From Trichoplax sp. H2 (Eukaryota > Placozoa > Uniplacotomia > Trichoplacea), in the NCBI GenBank assembly GCA_003344405.1, contig NOWV01000005.1:310001-374000 (forward strand): a stretch of DNA of 64,000 nucleotides, read 5' to 3'. A model generated the notes under the pieces. It was not told the origin of the DNA. It made no database searches and was given only the letters and a program-made list of their open reading frames with translations. The position numbers and the translations under genes are program-made. Shown piece by piece: positions 25,150 to 36,774 of this stretch (the stretch's first letter is position 1; each line of letters begins with the position of its first letter).

Positions 25150-25315
25150 CGCTACCATGACGTAAGAGCAGTACAGCTGTGTAATGTGTAGGCAGTATTT
25201 TACCGTATTGTACTGTACAAGTCCATAGTACTCAAAGGGTTAAGACCTTTGATTCTGTACTACAGTACTACGTACGGTAATACGGTAGAGTACAGTATAG
25301 GGTTACCAAACCTTC
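25150..25315. promoter_or_regulatory. Cluster of TACTGTAC-type palindromes upstream of MARVEL gene 2
   Basis: Within about 160 bp, 210-370 bp upstream of the ATG at 24939 (minus), the motifs GTACTGTAC, AGTACTACGTAC, ACAGTAC and TACAGTA recur on both strands. Similar clusters precede the MGM101 and dysbindin starts. A promoter role is inferred from position only. Confidence 0.35.
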
Positions 25316-26175
25316 ATTTTTACTTTGTACTGTAGCGTCTGGCGTACTTTAATGAATCATGGCGATGAAAATAAACGTCGTAGGTGAATTTAAATGGCAG
25401 ATTCGTGTAAATGAACTCTTTCTCTATCGATTGATATGAAATTTGTTCCAAGAAAAAAATATTGGATCCACCTGTTTGCACAAAAATCATAGAAATTAGC
25501 CTGTCCACACTGTACTGTCCTGCACAGCATTCCAAAAGTACTACGATAATACTGTAGAGATTTCAAGCTTCTAACCAATTTTACGGGAAAAGTATAGAAT
25601 ATCTAGAGAAATAAGAACCAAATTAGCATTCTTGAGTTAGTAGGCTACAATCAAATATAGAACTTATCTAGTTTGGGCCTGATTTAGCTTATACAATTAT
25701 ATGTTTTCAGGGTGCCATCGAAAATAATCACACTGTATAGTCCACCACTGTACTGTTGGACAGTGGCAGACGAGGGCCTGCAAAAAAGACACTATGCCCG
25801 TCTTGTGCAATGGAGTGAAAAGGCAACCTGGACCCGATCAAATTGTTGAATTTTCCAAACCCGAAGTGAACGCAATCGCTATACAAACACTGTATTACCA
25901 CAGAAATTCTGAACCCCAATCCCGCTCTCGAGTCGGATTGAAATCGGGTTTCAGGTTGATTTTGCACATCCCTGCACGATGCAAAAGAAACTGATACTCG
26001 TCTCGACACTATTGTACTCCACTGTACTTCAAGGTAGTTTGACCTTGTTGCGAATGGATTACTTTTAAAATGAGTCAAGTTGAGCAACTTTATAAAATGG
26101 TAGCATGATGCTTTGACGATGACGCTGGCCTATGGTGGCTGCAATAGACGTGTTCAGAATTCACCAAATTAACAA
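25316..26175. other. No gene seen
   Basis: Several overlapping open frames up to 119 codons lie on both strands here (for example 25728-26087 minus), but none has a domain, splice signals or biased composition. Treated as chance. Confidence 0.45.
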
Positions 26176-26227
26176 AAAAAGTCATGCTTAGACAATCCCA
26201 TATATGCTTGTCAAAGCATGACTTTTT
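26176..26227. repeat. Long inverted repeat (20-bp arms, 12-nt loop)
   Basis: The left arm AAAAAGTCATGCTTAGACAA (26176-26195) is complementary to the right arm at 26208-26227 with one mismatch, around a 12-nt loop. It could form a stable hairpin in RNA or be a miniature inverted-repeat element. Confidence 0.8.
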
Positions 26228-26358
26228 ACTATAACTGGTGTACTCTTTGTATATCGCCATCATAGACAGAGTACAGCGGTACTTACCAACGATGAACAAC
26301 TTGTCATTTGAACTTTTACGGTCACATGAGATAGCTATGAAATACTAGTCTCTGTTAA

Positions 26359-26640
26359 TTATAACTTTGTCATTGCTATTTTTATAATTATTGTAATTAC
26401 AGTGACATTTCTGTTGGTACTATCAGAATCACTGACACTACTGAAAATTCCCCTAATTATACAGTATACAGTAGTAATCATCACCAATAGAATGGTATCG
26501 TAAACGCGTGCAAAATGCCCTACTGCAAAGGCAAAACAAGAAGGTAAATCATTGTGATCGTGCCGTCCACTGTTATTAACAATCACGTCGACATGAAAAT
26601 TTTCACACACTTTGCTTAACTACTCTGCAAAACGTACCAA
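26359..26640 (-). pseudogene. Short-chain dehydrogenase exon relic
   Basis: On the minus strand the frame CENFHVDVIVNNSGR (about 26610-26565) carries the NNxG motif that follows the fourth beta strand in classical short-chain dehydrogenases (compare DHRS7-type enzymes). It is preceded by an acceptor-like TTTTGCAG but also by an in-frame TAG. No TGxxxGIG or YxxxK segment is visible nearby. It is probably one exon left from a lost gene; chance resemblance remains possible. Confidence 0.35.
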
Positions 26641-27180
26641 AAATAAATTATGCATTAGCACAGAAAGCTGACAACCAATTGGCTTTCGGTGGTGGAATAA
26701 AATGCCTTGGTATGGTATTGGTATAGCGAGTCTGATATCCACCCTACGTGCGATCAAGTTAGATCAAGTAGACCTGTTGACGATATGATGATGTTGAGTA
26801 GAACATCAACTAATATTCTAACTATGACAACTTTCATTCGCATGGCATGTGCTACGTAAAATAAATAAATAAAGAAATAGTTTGTCTTGCAGTACTAACG
26901 CAGAATAACAGCACAATTCCCGCAAAGTGCAGGGATCTGTAACGTAAATACTGTCGATTAGGTAGCCTATTTTACAGGAAATTCAAGCTAGTAAATTGAA
27001 ATAAAAACACTTTTTACGCTTGCAATATTGCTGTATACAGTACGCGTATATTGAAATCTTCAATAGAGGAAAGATTGACTAGTTTATGGCTGCTAGAAAA
27101 CGTTCAATACCAGTACACTTGTACGAAATGGGTCAAGTTGACTCGAGAAAAGAGACTTATAACGATCGGTGTTTGCAAAT

Positions 27181-27467
27181 ATCATACAGTTATAATTAAT
27201 GGTTTGCAACTTCAACTTAGCAGTCGTCAATAAAAACAGAAAGCTACAGATGGTAGAGAGATTTGTCAGGACTATTTTTAATTCATAATAGGTTACTGTA
27301 ATGCTAGTTTGACCAGTGCTAAGGATCATACAGTTATAATTTGTGGTTTGCAACTTCAACTTACCAGTTGTCAATAAAAACAGAAAACTATGGACGATAG
27401 AGAGATTCGTCATGACTATTTTTAATTCATAATAAGATACTGTAATACTAGTTTGACCAGTGCTTTA
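27181..27467 (+). repeat. Tandem duplication, period 144 bp
   Basis: Two copies (27181-27324 and 27325-27467) begin ATCATACAGTTATAAT and end GACCAGTGCT. They are about 90 percent identical by eye. Confidence 0.9.
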
Positions 27468-27680
27468 AATAGTGCGATTATGTATCACCATGTAAATGCC
27501 CTTTTTCATTTTATTTGTAAACATAGATTAGACTAGGGTCTGCTGATATCTACCGGACTGTTGATGAACAATTTTCAACACAGTAAAAAGAGACACGACC
27601 CATAATTCAAAACATAAAATGGCAGGATTAATTATTATATAATTATAATTACAATCAGTCCGCGGATATCATGCAGTATC

Positions 27681-27941
27681 ATAGTCAGAAAACATACCTC
27701 TATGGCCAGAGCGCTGACTTATAGTGCAGTCATTTTGAGCGGTTGGGTGTCAAATAGTGGCATAGATAGCCTGTACTGTAAATTACTAAGCTTAGGAGTT
27801 TATTTTAGTTTATAGTCAGAAAACATACCTTTATGGCCAGAGGGCTGACTGATAGTGCAGTCATTTTGCGCGGTTGGGTGTCAAATAGTGGCATAGATAG
27901 CCTGTACTGTAAATTACTAAGCTTAGGAGTTTATTTTTTCC
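27681..27941 (+). repeat. Recent tandem duplication, period 131 bp
   Basis: Two nearly identical copies (27681-27811 and 27812-27941) begin ATAGTCAGAAAACATACCT and end AGCTTAGGAGTTTATTTT. They differ at only a handful of positions and lie 230 bp upstream of the first secreted-family gene. Confidence 0.95.
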
Positions 27942-28086
27942 CCAAGTCATGATTATGCAATAATACTCTTATAGATAGTGGACACAATCACAACAGTACT
28001 TGGATATTAAATTGGTGTATTCTACTAGTCATGGCAGCACTGGCGTCAAGTCGATTCGTTAACTTACGATTTGGTCCCTAGATACC

Positions 28087-28093
28087 TATATAA
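28087..28093 (+). promoter_or_regulatory. TATA box of secreted-family copy A
   Basis: TATATAA lies 86 bp before the ATG at 28173, within a block of about 100 bp conserved in the decayed copy B promoter (32660-32770, with TATATA at 32764). Confidence 0.5.
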
Positions 28094-28172
28094 CTACGGT
28101 CTCCTTCATGCATTGATCCATTCAAATTGTGGCATACGAAAAAGTTGATCAAGCAAAAGAAAAAGACTGAAA

Positions 28173-28878
28173 ATGGAATTGCACAAGTATTCATTACTAG
28201 TCCTAATCTCTGTTATAGCCATCCTCATTCCAAATTGTCAAAATGCATCAGTAGCAAAGAGATCAGCAACGGATGACGCAGGGAAACTCACATCCAATAC
28301 AAGCATTCGCAGAAATACTTCAAAAGCTTCCTGATACTTGCAACCTACCTAACTTCAACACTACCGATATTAATCTATTAGAATATGCTAGAAAAAAAGT
28401 TGGAGAATCAAGATTTATAGATGCCGTCACAAAAATGATAATTAGTGATTTGGCTAAAAATAATCAAAAATTATTGTTACATCAATTTATTTTATATCCA
28501 AAAATTTTGAATACGTCTCTGTCGCTCAGGAATGTATTTATCAACAGGAATAGCAAGAATGCCTCTGTACAAGAATCAAAAGCATTATTCAGATATTACT
28601 TAGCACTAGCTACTAATATAACTGCTAAATTTGATGACAAGATTCTTACAAAGGGAAGTAGAGAATGCAAATCTTTATTGTTAAAGGCCAATTATGTGAT
28701 TTATTATGTAAAACAGCTATTTAACTTCAATGAAAACAGTAGCCCTAAATTCCTTATCCAAGACAAAAAAAAATTAGGATTTGGCCTTGTTTATATGACA
28801 TCTCCCCAAAGTGGTGTTTCTTCGCGTATGCATCTAGCTTTACTTTATCAAATTTTGGAGGAATTCATCAGCCCGTAG
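28173..28878 (+). pseudogene. Secreted-family copy A, frameshifted
   Basis: The first frame starts at 28173 with a signal peptide (MELHKYSLLVLISVIAILIP) and stops at 28334. The rest of the protein continues from about 28255 in another frame to 28878. The one-base shift lies in the overlap 28255-28331. The body aligns with the intact copies: NLPNFNTTD, ILYPKILNTS, NRNSKNASV, then GFGLVYMTSPQS and LALLYQILEEF at the C-terminus. It keeps only two of the seven cysteines shared by the intact copies, while five N-glycosylation sequons remain. Loss of the disulfides together with the frameshift argues for a dying gene. An allelic or assembly indel, or a rapidly evolved Cys-poor member, would be the alternatives. 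Confidence 0.7.
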
Positions 28879-31800
28879 AATGGAAGGAGCAATTAACATA
28901 ACAGAATGAGACGTTACCGACTTCATGCAGAATTATTTAACTTTAAAAAAAACAGTACTTGTAAAACTATGACGCTGTTTTATTCGGTTTATGTTGAGTT
29001 AGCTTCAATAGGGTTATTTCAAATTTTTTTACCTATCTTTTGCTGTTGGTTTGTTTCTTAGCAAGACCAATATAATGTTCAAGTTATTTGCGTTGTTGAC
29101 AGATATTATTTTCGCTATGGTATAACTAAAATTAAAATATTGAAAAAGAATAGACAATAATCTACGATAACAATTAGTAGTTCCTGACTCACATATCCGG
29201 CTAACTATTCCGGTATCGATGAAAAGAAAATACTCCGACAGATATCATAGTATATAGGTACATTAAACTTCAATATTTAGCGTTCTTTAGAATTGCATAT
29301 TTGTAGCGATGCTTGAAATAGCGTAGCCACGTAAATATCAATGCCGGTTTGCATTCAAATTTAAAGTAATACAGTGTTACGTACGTCAACTAGTTCTCGT
29401 CTACAACTTCGAAATGAAGCCGAATGCAAATTTGATAAATTTTTATTTACATTATAACATTGAATTATATGAGCTCAAATATGATGTGTATGAAAAAGGT
29501 GCTTAATGTCGCACCGTGACCTGCAAATCAATAAAGTCAATATTCAATAAAAATATGCTAAACAGGATTCTGAAAATTAATGAATGATATAGTTGCCAGT
29601 ATAATTGCGATTAGTTACACGTAATTATAGCATTATGGTTTATAATATTTTAAATTTTTATCTTGTTTATGGTAAAATATTATTACCGAGTAATATAATA
29701 AACTTCTTTGCTGTCTCTATTTTACAAGTATCAGCTAATCGCACACCCCACTAGTGATATTTCGTCCACTTAACTTATACTCAGTAAATTCTCAGTTAAT
29801 TATGCAGATACAGAGTATTATATTTTAGTTAGAATGAAGATAAATATAATGCTTATTAAGCACATAAAATGTTCGTAAGACGCCTTAATAATGAGATAAA
29901 AACTAATTAAACAAATGGTGGTCAAATATTACTTCGTTCTAATGAAGAGCATACTGACTCAAAAGTCTGAAGTACGGTGCATTTCAATTAAAATGATTAA
30001 AGATGATTTATTGATTTAAATGACAACGCAGACATACCATCCAAACGTTTTCCAGGAAATTTTTGATAAAATTCAAAATTGACAATTTATATTTATGTGC
30101 ACAATTATTATAACACTCTATAATAGGAAAAATTAAACGGTCAGCTTTATGTTTTATAACAATGACAATGTTTTTATAATATGTGTTAGGACTCAAGCAC
30201 AGTGTAATAAGTTAGCAAGTTATGAAAATATTTGCATGTATATGAGAAAATCACACTTAGCTGAAAAGTTACCGTAGTACCACTGCATTATACTCCCAGT
30301 GTTCTAAATATTACTGCATTGCTAGCAATTGCATATCTTGTTTGATATAGCCTCAGTCATAGTATTTTAAGAAGTCAGCGTGCTCTGCACTATTACAGTA
30401 AAGAAAGTAAATTTTTCCCTTTTACGTTTTTCAACAGCAACGTTGTTGAATAATAGGCGTAAGGACTTAAGCCTAGTGTAAATCAGCAAGTAATTAAAAC
30501 ATTCACATATACAGTATGGTACAAGAAAAGAAAAAAATAATAAAAGACAATAATAATATTACACTTAGCTGGAAGCTATTGTGATAAATTTTTGAACACG
30601 ATAATAAATAATTAATCTATAGAATATTAAAATAATAATTTTTGTGAGTCTGTATTAATGTAAATGTGTGTGTACTTTACGGTACATGGTGCGGTAAATT
30701 GCAGGAAATTAACCTAAATTCGTAGAGATGTTTCAACACACGCCCATTTTACGACTAATATTATGTTTTAATCTAATTCTACGCTTACTCTGTCAAACTT
30801 TACCAGATAAAATAAATATACCTGATAATTTAAGCATTGATCAATATAGAATTAAGCTATACAGTTTAAGGTGACGAACGATTCGTTCGTAGAACGAATG
30901 GTGTAGCTAGTAATACTTATCATTATCATAATATTATAGTAATTCCTTATATTGTAATAATAAGTACAGTGTGTTGATGTAACATTGACCATCATAATGT
31001 GCGCCAAAGCATAATTATCGAGGAATCAAAGACCCCAAACCATTAGAAATGGATCTATACTCAAGAAAATCCCCCTTTTTGCGGTGGGAGGATGTCGTAA
31101 ATAAATAATTAACTAATAATAATGAGTAATAATACGAATTACCTTTCTGTACAGCAATATTACTGTATTGTATTACTATTTACTATCTACGTTGAAGCTG
31201 TTGCATGTGTATTCCGATGTGATTTACCGCAATTATGTGAAACGACAAAACGCCGTTGTTAGTGTTTAGAAATGTTATGAAAGCGTACATTATATTGAAA
31301 ATAGGACTTCCTTGTTCTTCTCCTTCCTCAAGTATTTTATCATTAAATTTAATCCCGATGAATGATCAAATAAAGGCAAAAGCCCTATACAAGAAAAGAC
31401 GCAATTCTACGATTCAGGTTATTGCAGATTGTTGGGAGTAAACAAGAGATCGAACGGTCTGCCAAAATTGAAATATGTGAGATTATTTGACATATAGTAA
31501 CTACTCGTCATAATTATGTATTATGACATGGACTACTAGATGATAAATCTAATAGTTTATAGTTTTGTATACTGCATGCTAAAGTTCTGAAGTTGTTTGC
31601 TTGCTAATGATACATAGCTAGAACCGAGTTAAATGATAGTGATCGGAGTATAGCATTTAGGGTGCTGAAAATGCCCACGCTTGCACCATAACTTTCCAGG
31701 TGCGGTATTTTTACTTTAAAATAATCATTTTAGCTGTGTAAGTACAGTATCATTACAAGTTCTGCGATTGTTTTCTAGCATATTCTAAGCAGGCCATCGG

Positions 31801-32650
31801 GTTATCAACTTTCAGCTTAGTGATCTCTGTCAATCTTTTTAGTATTCCCTGTTACTGCTAGACTATTTTCTTGCTGTTGACATGAAAATAAATAAAGTAA
31901 ATAAAAACGCAAAAACGCGGTCATTCTTACCATTGTTTTGCGGCACTCCTTGGTTCACTGACCGAGCGATGAATCAATTTAAAAGTTGACCGATCAGTTT
32001 GTAACCTGCCATTAACAGCAGGCGATTTATAACTTGACAGGAAGGCAAATAAGCGGACCGGATAAATAAGCTGTCTATAATTAACAATTATATTCATGAA
32101 TTCTATTTACTAAGCACACATTATGTGATACATACAATATCATAGCTAGTATTCTACGCGAATCGAGTATCCTGCCTGACTACCGTAACTACGTTAAATT
32201 AAGTTAAAATACAAATTACAGCGACTAACTAACTAAACGTATTCACTTTACATAGTTACAGTAGTGCACTCTAAGGATTCCATATAGTATGCTACCGGAG
32301 ACAAAAAGAAAGGAAAAAACGTTGATACAGTCAGGAATTACTAAAACACTAACTAACTAGAGAAGGAGAATACTGTCAACTATTCATAAGTGCACTCCGA
32401 AGTAGCCATCAAATTGGTTATGCATAATACGGCATACGATTTCAGTCTTCCCATATAGTCAAATGACCAGTAAAACAGTCAGCTGCACGTTTTTGCCAAC
32501 GATCAGTTGCTGACCCTCTCCTTCTTTTTGTGTAGGATATTGTCATGGGTACTAAAGGTTTTCTTCTAGTGATCACTACCAATCTGCAGTATTATTGTAA
32601 CTGCTGCTCGTGTTATTTATTAATTTTACGTTCCTTATTAATTAAAATTG
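28879..32650. other. Spacer of unit A, no gene seen
   Basis: AT-rich DNA whose parts reappear after copies B to E. A short perfect inverted repeat (ATTCGTTC-GTA-GAACGAAT, near 30886) is present. Open frames here are short and not conserved between units. Confidence 0.5.
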
Positions 32651-32659
32651 GATGTGTTG

Positions 32660-33066
32660 CTGATAGTGCCATAGGTTACACAGTACTCGGATATTGAGTT
32701 ACTGTTGATGGCAGTACTAACGTCAAGTCGATTCGTTAACTTACCATTTGGGCCCCAATTATCTATATACAGTAGTAGCAGCCGTTCGCATGTATTAATC
32801 CACTCACGGCTCACAAGTTCACCATTCAGTGAATGGCTAATTATGCGATTTCGTTTCTAGATTTCCTACTTAATAAAATTGGTGAAAACGGTAACCCTAA
32901 ATTTCTTAATTAGTCCATAGAAAATTGGGGATTTGGCCTTGTTTATACGACGTCTCCACAAAGTGATACATCATCGTGTGTGAATATGGCTTTATTGCAT
33001 CAAATTTTGAAGGAATTTGGATTAGAACTAGCTAGCTATACGTTGATGTTCGTATTTAAGCAATAA
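32660..33066 (+). pseudogene. Secreted-family copy B, mostly deleted
   Basis: The promoter block (32660-32770) of copy A is followed almost directly by the last ~61 codons of the gene (32884-33066). Between them the signal peptide and most of the body are gone. The remnant reads PKFLN, an in-frame TAG, then WGFGLVYTTSPQSDTSS and ALLHQILKEF, closest to copy A. The deletion and the nonsense codon make it a clear pseudogene. Confidence 0.8.
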
Positions 33067-35880
33067 TTGCATAACAAAATGAGATATCTGATTTTATACG
33101 GTTATACGGTTATTTAGCTTAAAACCCTTATATGCCCAAGTTGGAGTCAAAATGACCCCACTTGCTCATAAAGTTGTCATCAAAATTTTTATTTATGATT
33201 CGATTTTAATTACTTCTTAGTTAACTTCATTAGAGTTATTTCAATAATTTTCATCCTTTCTTATGTTGTTGACTTGTTTCTCAGCAAGAATAATGCGACG
33301 TTAAAGCTATTTGTGTTGTTGACAGTTAATATTTTCATCACAGTCTAATTAAAATATTGAACAAGCATAGACACTAATCTACGATAATAATTATATTTTA
33401 TTAGTAGTTCTTGATTTACATATCGGATATGTTAAGCTAGAGTATTTAACCGGTAAATAATTCCTGTATCGATGAAAAGACTCCGATATCAAGGCATATC
33501 GATCATTTAATTTTAATATACGCTTTCTTAAGAGCTGTATATTTACAATGATGCTTTAAATAGTCTGGCCGCAAAAAAAACATCAACTCTCATTTGCATT
33601 AACATTTAAACTAGAGTAACCTAGCGTTACGTACGATTTGCAAATTTGAAAAATTTTTATTTACATTATAATATTTAATTATATCAGCTCAAAAATAATG
33701 TATATGCAAAGGTACTCAATGCAGCACTGTGACCTGTAAATCAATAAATCAATATTCGATGAAAGCATGATAAATAGGATTCTAAAATTAATGAATGATA
33801 CAGCTGGCTGCATAGTTCCGATTAATCTGTATGTACTTTACGGCATATGGTACTGTAAATTACATTAACCCAAATTGGCCGAGATGTTTCGAAGACAACT
33901 AATTGTAAAGTATTCGGTAATCAAATAGTCAAGGATCCAAGAAAATGAAGCGCACAATGATTGGATCAGCGTTAAAGTAAGTGCAATCGGCTTAAGCATT
34001 AATCGATATAAAATTAAGCTACACAATACTAATCTAGACAAGTGCAAACAATTTACCATATCGTGGTCGCTACAAATAATATGATACGGTATATTGATAC
34101 AACTTTCTCAACCATATGTATTATTATATTAATTTTCAGCACAAAGTTAACAGCAAGCTAAAAATTATTGGTATTTTCATTAAAATCTGTAGCTTACAGA
34201 CGTTTAAATACACTGGCGATAGACTGAGTGACGGGTGTCTAGATTGCAAATAGAGTATTTAAAGAGTAATACAGTAGTAAGAATAATAACTATCAATCAC
34301 ATGTTATAATTAGTTAATTATCTTGGTGTCGATGCCTTATTCGTTGGACCGGCATTTTGCTATCTATGGTACTTAAGAAAGCGTATACTGTGCGACGAAA
34401 CTTAATTATCGAGGAATCAATGACCCCGAATCATTAGAAATGAATTCACATCGTGCATCACATGTCGATATATGTTGAACGTAAAGAACAGCCGCCCATT
34501 TGTGCTGAGAGGATGTCGTAAATAATTTAGTTAGCAAATATTAATGAGTAATAATATGAATTATCTTATTCTAAAGCAATATTACTACACCATCATATTA
34601 TTGTACTGTACCGTAGTAGTACATTAATCATTAGTGGTTAGAAAAGCTATAAAGGCGCACATTGTTTGAATATAGGCCATCTTCCCTCTTATTCTTCCTT
34701 ACGTATTTTACCAGTAACTTTAACTTCGATAAAATATATTTTTATCAATGATCAAACAAAGACAAAAGCTTTATGCAAGTGAAAACGTCATTCTGCTTAT
34801 TGCAGCTTGGTGTGAGTAAATGAGAGACCCTTCATAGTCTGCCAAAATTAAAATACATGAGATTCTTTGAAATAGACGTAATAACTACTCTTCCTAATTA
34901 TGCACTGCATGCTCTATGCTAAAAACCCTGCAGCTGCTTGCTTGCTAATGATATACAGCGAGAACGAAGTGAAATGATGTTGATCATTGCATGGCATTCG
35001 GGGTATTAAAAACTTCACGCCTACATCACAATTTTCCAGGTCCGGTATTTTTACTTTAATAATTATAAATAATTAAAACATCATTTTAACAGAGACAACA
35101 TACTCGTATAGAACAGCAAATAGTATACTACATACTTTTAGTGCGGTGTACTTACTACAAAGTCTGTAATCGTTTTCTAGCTTATATAGAGTAGACCAAT
35201 GGGTTATCAACTTTTAGCTTAGTGGCCTCTATCAATCTTTTTAATAGTCCCCATTCCTCTAGATTATTATTTCTTGCTGTTGACGCGAAAATTAATTAAA
35301 TAAAGAATGTAGAAACGCCATCAATCTGACTATTATTTTACAGTACGCCTTAGTTAACAAACCAATCGGGAAATTAATCAATTTAAAGTTGACCGATTAC
35401 TTTGTAACCTGCCATTACCAGCGGGCGATTTATGACTTGACAGGATGGTAAATAAATGGACCGGATGAATAAAGTGTAACAATTATATTGATGAATTCTA
35501 TTCATTATATTGTACATATTAAAGTGGTGTACTCTACGGATTCTGCACAGTTACCCTTCAGAGGTAGAAAGAAATGAAAGAAAAAAATTGTTGATGCAGC
35601 AAGATATTACTGAAACAATAACTAGAAAAGGAGAGGGACTGTCAATTTCAGTGTTGTCAACAATTCATTATAAAAAAGTGCAGAGGCTGACTACAAGTAT
35701 TTCTCTGATCATTTTAACTTCACACCGTAACGGCACTCGGAAAGTAGTCACAAAGTAGGTTGCACACAGGACGGTGTACGCTTCAAGTCTTCCTATGCAG
35801 TTAAATAACCAGCAAAATGGGAAGCATCACATTTATACCAGTGATCAGGTACTAACCGGCTCTTTCTTCTCATCGCTAGA
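33067..35880. other. Spacer of unit B, no gene seen
   Basis: Homologous to the unit A spacer but missing about 1.1 kb that corresponds to 29580-30650. The open frame at 35510-35758 is not conserved in unit A. Confidence 0.5.
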
Positions 35881-35890
35881 GTGCAACACA

Positions 35891-35897
35891 TATATAA
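35891..35897 (+). promoter_or_regulatory. TATA box of secreted-family copy C
   Basis: TATATAA lies exactly 101 bp before the ATG, the same spacing as in copy E. The leader that follows is conserved and ends GAGTTACTAAATTT about 30 bp before both ATGs. Confidence 0.65.
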
Positions 35898-35991
35898 ACT
35901 GTGGAACCGGTCCAATATCGCTAGTAAAATGTTTTGCAGCATCGCAAGTTGTACTGTACGAGTTACTAAATTTATTGGTCCAAAAGTGAAA

Positions 35992-36729
35992 ATGGATTGG
36001 TATTCATTGTTGGCTTTTAGTTGCATTATAACTATCATCATTCCTAGTGAAGGGAAGAATTTACGCTGCTGCGATGAGGAAGCTTGGAATGTAGGAAATT
36101 CTCAGTATTCAGTGAATTGCGATAGTGCAATTGCAGTATTGAAAGCAACCGTTCAAGCATTATCTGACAAGGATGATTGTAATTTGCCTAGCTACAATAC
36201 TACAAATTTTGTGCCCTCAGCTTGCGGAAAAATAATTCCACAATCAAAATTTCCAAGTGCTATCCTCGATGTGGTCATTAGAAATTTTCCAGTTAAGAAC
36301 AAGACCCGACCGTCATATTGTGAAGACATTTTGTATCCCCGAATTTTAAATACTGTATCTCTTGACCATGTATTGAATAACAAAAATAGTACGAATGCCA
36401 CCGTCGTAGTATCTCTTAAATTATACCTATATTACTTGCAATTGTTATTCAGTACGACTTCTAAATATGTACGGAAATGTAGAAAGATTCCTGAAATTTG
36501 CGAATATAATTTCATCAACAGTATTTTATGCCAAGTCAATCAGGTAACTGAACAAATACCAACTATTTGCTTCGGCGAAAAGGCTAACGTTAACCCCATA
36601 TTCCTAAAGCAAAGTACGGAAGATATAGCATTTGTTCTTCTTCATGCTAAATCACCTCAAAATTGCAAGCCGTGGGACTTAGATTTGGCTTTAATATACC
36701 AGCTTTTGGAAGAATTTAAATTTAAATAA
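35992..36729 (+). CDS. Orphan secreted Cys-rich protein, copy C
   Basis: Intronless, 245 residues. I chose the ATG at 35992 over the longer upstream frame because it gives a clean signal peptide (MDWYSLLAFSCIITIIIPSEG) and aligns with copies A and E. The mature chain is predicted to be mostly helical. Seven cysteines align with copy E: VNC, DDC (residue 63), SAC (78), SYC, EIC, TIC and QNC; other cysteines are private to this copy. Four sequons occur (NTT, NKT, NST, NAT), the last two inside the conserved NKNS loop. A C-terminal block DIAFVLLHAKSPQ ... LIYQLLEEF closes the family signature. The size, secretion and amphipathic helices resemble helical-bundle ligands, but I recognise no family. 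TATA box, leader and a polyadenylation signal are all present, so it looks expressed. Confidence 0.8.
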   Translation: MDWYSLLAFSCIITIIIPSEGKNLRCCDEEAWNVGNSQYSVNCDSAIAVLKATVQALSDKDDCNLPSYNTTNFVPSACGKIIPQSKFPSAILDVVIRNFPVKNKTRPSYCEDILYPRILNTVSLDHVLNNKNSTNATVVVSLKLYLYYLQLLFSTTSKYVRKCRKIPEICEYNFINSILCQVNQVTEQIPTICFGEKANVNPIFLKQSTEDIAFVLLHAKSPQNCKPWDLDLALIYQLLEEFKFK

Positions 36730-36768
36730 TTTTAAGTACAGTATGTAAATAACAAATTGGCATTACAG

Positions 36769-36774
36769 AATAAA
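36769..36774 (+). terminator. Polyadenylation signal of copy C
   Basis: AATAAA lies 40 bp after the stop codon of copy C and is followed by TG-rich sequence, which suggests a very short 3' UTR. Confidence 0.6.

Noticed and set aside
25728-26087. 119-codon minus-strand open frame
   Set aside because: No domain, splice context or biased composition, and an open frame overlaps it on the other strand.
35881-35991. N-terminal extension of copy C by 37 codons
   Set aside because: It overlaps the TATA box and leader; the ATG at 35992 gives the signal peptide and matches copy E.
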